Part shown: one piece after another, positions 13,018-15,450 of the stretch
Layout of the letters: each line of letters starts with the position of its first letter
How positions within the stretch are numbered: position 1 is the first letter of the stretch
Position numbers and translations under genes: made by a program
The notes under the pieces: model-generated
Databases searched by the model: none
What the model saw: only the letters and a program-made list of their open reading frames with translations
What the model was told of the DNA's origin: nothing
DNA from: Candidatus Falkowiibacteriota bacterium
GTDB lineage: Bacteria; Patescibacteria; ABY1; BM507; UBA12075
Reading direction: 5' to 3'
DNA: 15,450 nucleotides
Assembly (NCBI GenBank): GCA_030636285.1
Contig: DAOVXE010000003.1
Coordinates: 1-15,450, forward strand

Positions 13018-13995
13018 ATGTTAAAAAAAAATATTAATATTTTAAATAAGTCCGGCCAATCAATGGTGGAAATAGTGATCGCGTTGGCGATTTTTGCTAT
13101 TTTAGCCGCGGCCTTTTCCGGGTTGTTATTGGTCTCCTATAATTCATTACTGCGGAGCGGGCAAACAGTCCGGGCCGAAGGGCTTATGAGCGAGGCAATA
13201 GCGGCATTACAGTCAATACGCAATCGCGCCTATAATGAATTGGTTTTTAGCCGCAGCGCTGTTGGTTTAAGCAATAATCAGTGGCAGCTCGCAGGCGAGG
13301 GCACGACCGAGCAGATTGAGGGATTTACCCGTTTGATAGATTTTTCATTGGTTTACCGTGATTCCAACGGCAACATAGTTTCATCTACTACTTCTGGCGC
13401 TACTTTGGATGTATTTAGCAGGGAAGTATCAATTGTAATTAATTGGATTACGGAATTAAATAAAAATTTTTCAGTTGAAAGAAGAATTTATTTAAATAAT
13501 TATTTAGCCTCTAAATGGCAGCAAAGCGACTGGTCAGGCGGCGCGGGACAAAATATTTATTCAGCTGTTGATCAATACTACAGTGATGACAACAATGTTG
13601 AGATTAGCGTGACAGGAGAAATAAGCCTTAAAGAAATTTCCACCTCAACTTACGCGACCAGTGGCGAATTGATATCCTCGGCTGTTGATATTGGTGCCCG
13701 GGCATACAGCGCGATAACCTGGACTGAGATTATTCCTGACGGCTGTGATGAATGTAGTGTACGTGTTCAGATAAAAACGGCTACGGACGTTCTTGGCATC
13801 CCCGGTGATTGGTCGCTTACCTGGTGTGGTCCGGATGGAGAGGACAACGATGAAAGCGATTATTTCGCGGTTAGCAGCGGTGAATTAATTCACACCGATC
13901 ACAATACCGATGAATGGATAAGGTATAAAATTATTTTAAGCGGCAGCAGCAGCCAAACTCCTGTTTTGGAAGAAATTAATATTTATTATCAATAA
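13018..13995 (+). CDS. PilV/GspI-like minor prepilin with a C-terminal beta domain
   Basis: A 325-residue prepilin-like protein. The leader MLKKNINILNKSG is followed by QSMVEIVIALAIFAILAAAFSGLLLVS. Cleavage after Gly13 leaves Gln in place of the usual Phe at +1, with Glu18 at +5. The region after the helix (LMSEAIAALQSIRNRAYNELV) is PilV/GspI-like. From about residue 215 a separate beta-rich domain begins: SGELISSAVDIG...ITWTE, then VRVQIKTA and W..., ending IRYKIILSG...PVLEEINIYY. I recognise this pattern from extracellular beta-sandwich domains of surface proteins. It contains Cys243, Cys246 and Cys270, so a disulfide or metal site is possible. At more than twice the usual minor-pilin length, it could be a tip adhesin. 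Confidence 0.8.
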   Translation: MLKKNINILNKSGQSMVEIVIALAIFAILAAAFSGLLLVSYNSLLRSGQTVRAEGLMSEAIAALQSIRNRAYNELVFSRSAVGLSNNQWQLAGEGTTEQIEGFTRLIDFSLVYRDSNGNIVSSTTSGATLDVFSREVSIVINWITELNKNFSVERRIYLNNYLASKWQQSDWSGGAGQNIYSAVDQYYSDDNNVEISVTGEISLKEISTSTYATSGELISSAVDIGARAYSAITWTEIIPDGCDECSVRVQIKTATDVLGIPGDWSLTWCGPDGEDNDESDYFAVSSGELIHTDHNTDEWIRYKIILSGSSSQTPVLEEINIYYQ

Positions 13996-13996
13996 A

Positions 13997-14034
13997 CCTC
14001 TCCCCCAGCCCCTTTCCCAGACGGGAGAGGGGAG
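13997..14034. repeat. GC-rich hairpin repeat, copy 2
   Basis: CCCCTTTCCC (14009-14018) pairs with GGGAGAGGGG (14023-14032) with one G-U pair. Sequence and layout match the element at 11283-11321, including the CCCCCAGCCCCT lead-in and GAGAGGGGAG tail. It begins 2 bp after a pseudopilin stop codon, again inside the pilus operon. Confidence 0.85.
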
Positions 14035-14049
14035 CAACAAGAATAAATT

Positions 14050-14535
14050 ATGCGCGGCATAACATTAGTTGAAACAATAATATACATTGCCTTGATCGGG
14101 ATTGTCCTGACCGGTTTTATTGCCCTGGCCATGAGCGTAAGCGGGCTTTGGGCAAAGCAAACCGCGCAGGGATCAGTAAACTCAAACATCGGGCAAATAC
14201 AAATGATCTTGGCGGAGCAAATTAATTCTGCCGCCCAAATTATTTATCCTTTATCAGGCACGGCCAGCACCAGCTTGTCTCTGGAGCTTAACAGCGGCCA
14301 GGAGGTTATTTTTGAGGTGAAAGATTCCAGGTTAACAGCCAGGCTGGGCAGCGGGGAAGAGTATAATATAAGCGATGCCACGATCGCGGTTAGTGATTTT
14401 AATATTACAAACGCCGGCGTGAACGGAGTGGATGACAGCTTGCGGATTTCCGCAACTGTTGCCTGTTTGGCCAGCTCCAGTTTGGAATTCAGCTTTAGCG
14501 CGCCGCTTCTTATAGCTATAACCAAGATTAATTAA
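14050..14535 (+). CDS. GspJ/PilW-like minor prepilin with an extremely short leader
   Basis: A 161-residue prepilin-like protein. The leader is only three residues (MRG) before ITLVETIIYIALIGIVLTGFIALAMSV, with Glu8 at the +5 position and Ile as the +1 residue. The transmembrane helix spans about 4-30. The remainder (LAEQINSAAQIIYPL..., beta-rich) fits a GspJ/PilW-like minor pilin. No better upstream start exists: the GC-rich hairpin repeat ends 15 bp before this ATG. Its stop codon coincides with the left end of the 210-bp inverted-repeat element. Confidence 0.8.
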   Translation: MRGITLVETIIYIALIGIVLTGFIALAMSVSGLWAKQTAQGSVNSNIGQIQMILAEQINSAAQIIYPLSGTASTSLSLELNSGQEVIFEVKDSRLTARLGSGEEYNISDATIAVSDFNITNAGVNGVDDSLRISATVACLASSSLEFSFSAPLLIAITKIN

Positions 14536-14744
14536 CTCATGTTACGCACTTATCACGTAAAAAAAGTTATAATAAATGTAATTTACAGTCAAGGAATTTG
14601 AATATTCCCGACTACTGTTAGTGCCCTTTGGGCATAACTTGAACAAAAACGAGAATAAGAACAAGTTTTATCTTAGCATTTTTGTTTAAATTACATTTAT
14701 TATAACTTTTTCTAAAGTAAAAATATTTAGTGCGTAAGGTGAGT
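14535..14744. mobile_element. 210-bp MITE-like element with terminal and internal inverted repeats
   Basis: Terminal inverted repeats ACTCA-tg-TTACGCACT (14535-14550) and AGTGCGTAA-gg-TGAGT (14729-14744) match except for the two central bases. The flanks show a possible 5-bp target duplication, AATTA (14530-14534 and 14745-14749), though it lies in a palindromic A/T stretch. Inside is a perfect 25-bp inverted repeat (14561-14585 and 14687-14711). Between its arms are the second copy of the 63-bp repeat and a nested hairpin (AACAAAAA/TTTTTGTT with TAAGA/TCTTA, 14642-14686). No transposase is encoded, so a non-autonomous element mobilised in trans is the simplest reading. Confidence 0.7.
14579..14641. 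repeat. 63-bp dispersed repeat, copy 2 (inside the MITE-like element)
   Basis: It is identical to 3192-3254 except at two positions. Here the second hairpin reads TGCCC-TTT-GGGCA, one base pair longer than in copy 1. It lies between the arms of the 25-bp inverted repeat, overlapping the left arm by 7 bp. Confidence 0.9.
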
Positions 14745-14755
14745 AATTAATTCGT

Positions 14756-14800
14756 ATGCGCCTAATGTGTAATGAGGCTTTCGCGAAGCAAAATAACTGA
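14756..14800 (+). other. Possible 14-codon leader ORF coupled to the PilX-like gene
   Basis: ATG at 14756 opens a 14-codon frame ending in TGA at 14798-14800, which overlaps the next ATG as TGATG. That overlap is a classic coupling arrangement. There is no good ribosome-binding site; GGTGAG at 14738-14743, in the end of the inverted-repeat element, is 12 nt upstream. It may be chance. Confidence 0.15.
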
Positions 14801-15192
14801 TGAACAATATTAAAAATAATCAAAAAGGAATTGCCGCTATAATTACGGTTATTATAATCGGCGCGGTTGCCTTGGTGATGGGCAAGAGTCTGGCTTTGAT
14901 CGGCTTTAGCCATTCCGAGACCGCGCAAGCTTATAGCCAGGGCAACATGGCCAAAGAAATCGCTGTTTCCTGCGTTGAAGAAGTATTGCGCCGTTTTCAG
15001 ATTGACGAGAACCATAGTGCCAGCGATAAAAATATCAGCATCAGCGCGGGCCAATGTATCTACACCACGAGCGCCAATGGACAGGAACGAACGATTTATA
15101 TTAATGCCGAATATAATAATTATTACCATAAAAGCAATGCGAGTATAAATATTAATTCAGGAATAATTACGATAATTAACTGGAAGATATAA
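14800..15192 (+). CDS. PilX/GspK-like minor prepilin lacking the +5 glutamate
   Basis: A 130-residue protein. The leader MNNIKNNQKG is followed by the hydrophobic helix IAAIITVIIIGAVALVMGKSLALIGF (residues 11-36). The prepilin peptidase site after Gly10 is plausible, but the +5 residue is Ile15 and not Glu, a feature known for GspK-type pseudopilins that sit at the very tip. The SETAQAYSQGNMAKEIAVSCVEEVLRRF segment (39-66) is typical of PilX-like proteins. Cys58 and Cys86 could form a disulfide. It comes last in the prepilin series, as GspK/PilX-like genes often do. The gene starts 56 bp after the inverted-repeat element, and PilM starts 1 bp after its stop. Confidence 0.75.
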   Translation: MNNIKNNQKGIAAIITVIIIGAVALVMGKSLALIGFSHSETAQAYSQGNMAKEIAVSCVEEVLRRFQIDENHSASDKNISISAGQCIYTTSANGQERTIYINAEYNNYYHKSNASININSGIITIINWKI

Positions 15193-15193
15193 T

Positions 15194-15450
15194 ATGACAA
15201 ACAGAATAAAAAAATCAGTCGGTCTGGATATTTCAAGCAGAAGCATTGAAGCAGTTGAGTTGAGCGAAAAAAATAATGAAGTAAAGGTGGTTTCAACCAG
15301 CCGAATGGCGCTCACAAAAGGCATTGTTGAACAGGGACGGATCAAAAATATGCCGGCGCTTGCTAAGGCTGTTAAAAACGTGTTAGCCGAGGCCAAGCCT
15401 CAACCGATCAGAACCGACAGGATTACGTTTGCCTATCCGGAGGCCCAGAC
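15194..15450 (+). CDS. pilM: Type IV pilus assembly protein PilM, N-terminal part
   Basis: The frame from ATG 15194 stays open to the window edge (85 complete codons plus two bases), so the gene is cut by the window and not by a mutation. The N-terminus SVGLDISSRSIEAVEL (residues 8-23) is the first nucleotide-phosphate-binding strand-turn of the actin/FtsA-like PilM fold. The following text (VKVVSTSRMALTKGIVEQGRIKNMPALAKAVKNVL) fits the family. PilM is a cytoplasmic actin-like ATPase that binds the PilN N-terminus and links PilB to the inner-membrane alignment complex. It begins 1 bp after the stop of the PilX-like gene. PilN and PilO would be expected next, outside the window. Confidence 0.9.
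   Translation, partial: MTNRIKKSVGLDISSRSIEAVELSEKNNEVKVVSTSRMALTKGIVEQGRIKNMPALAKAVKNVLAEAKPQPIRTDRITFAYPEAQ

Noticed and set aside
14535..14744. The inverted-repeat element as an ordinary terminator of the pilus genes
   Set aside because: Terminators do not need matching 16-bp ends plus a second 25-bp inverted repeat 100 bp apart, and the pilus genes continue directly after it.
1..15450. CRISPR array, tRNA or rRNA genes
   Set aside because: No set of regularly spaced identical repeats with unique spacers, no tRNA-like acceptor/T-arm sequence and no rRNA-conserved words were seen on either strand.

Overview
This window looks like a chromosomal segment of an AT-rich bacterium with a reduced-style genome. 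It most resembles Candidatus Patescibacteria / CPR (Parcubacteria-like). The reasons are compositional and organisational: very A/T-rich genes with long Lys/Ile/Asn runs, TAA stops, few Shine-Dalgarno sites, several promoters sitting almost on top of the start codon, and a compact type IV pilus operon (pilB-pilC-pseudopilins-pilM) of the kind common in those lineages. The lineage is an inference; no rRNA or marker gene is present.

Layout. (1) 1-2252 is an accessory stretch: a Fic-family AMPylase with its own winged helix and a probable operator, then a two-gene MNT nucleotidyltransferase / HEPN pair of the HI0073-HI0074 (MntA-HepT-like) toxin-antitoxin type. (2) 2279-2962 is an OmpR/PhoB-family response regulator ending in a terminator. 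(3) 2963-3373 is non-coding. It holds four tandem 11-bp repeats in front of a TATAAT box (a PhoB-box-like array), a long hairpin-rich leader, and the first copy of a 63-bp dispersed repeat. (4) 3374-4776 is a two-gene cassette: a class I SAM methyltransferase and a GNAT-like protein that may be a distant thermostable-hemolysin / acyl-synthase relative. A strong terminator closes it. (5) 4867-9585 is a signalling block: a membrane histidine kinase with its own promoter, a soluble PAS-GAF-PAS histidine kinase with its own promoter, and a stand-alone receiver protein. (6) 9588-15450 is the type IV pilus assembly operon: PilB ATPase, PilC platform protein, four prepilin-like proteins (GspH-, PilV/GspI-, GspJ/PilW- and PilX/GspK-like) and the start of PilM, which runs off the end.

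The pilus operon is interrupted by intergenic repeats: two copies of a CCCCTCTCC/GGAGAGGGG hairpin element, one multi-hairpin element of about 113 bp, and a 210-bp MITE-like element with terminal and internal inverted repeats. The MITE-like element carries the second copy of the 63-bp repeat (61 of 63 identical to the copy in the methyltransferase leader).

How the parts may work together. The receiver gene ends 2 bp before pilB and follows two kinases, so the signalling block may control pilus assembly or motility. The OmpR-type regulator is followed directly by tandem 11-bp repeats of the spacing its family binds, so it may control the methyltransferase/acyltransferase cassette. Both links are inferences from position and motif architecture.
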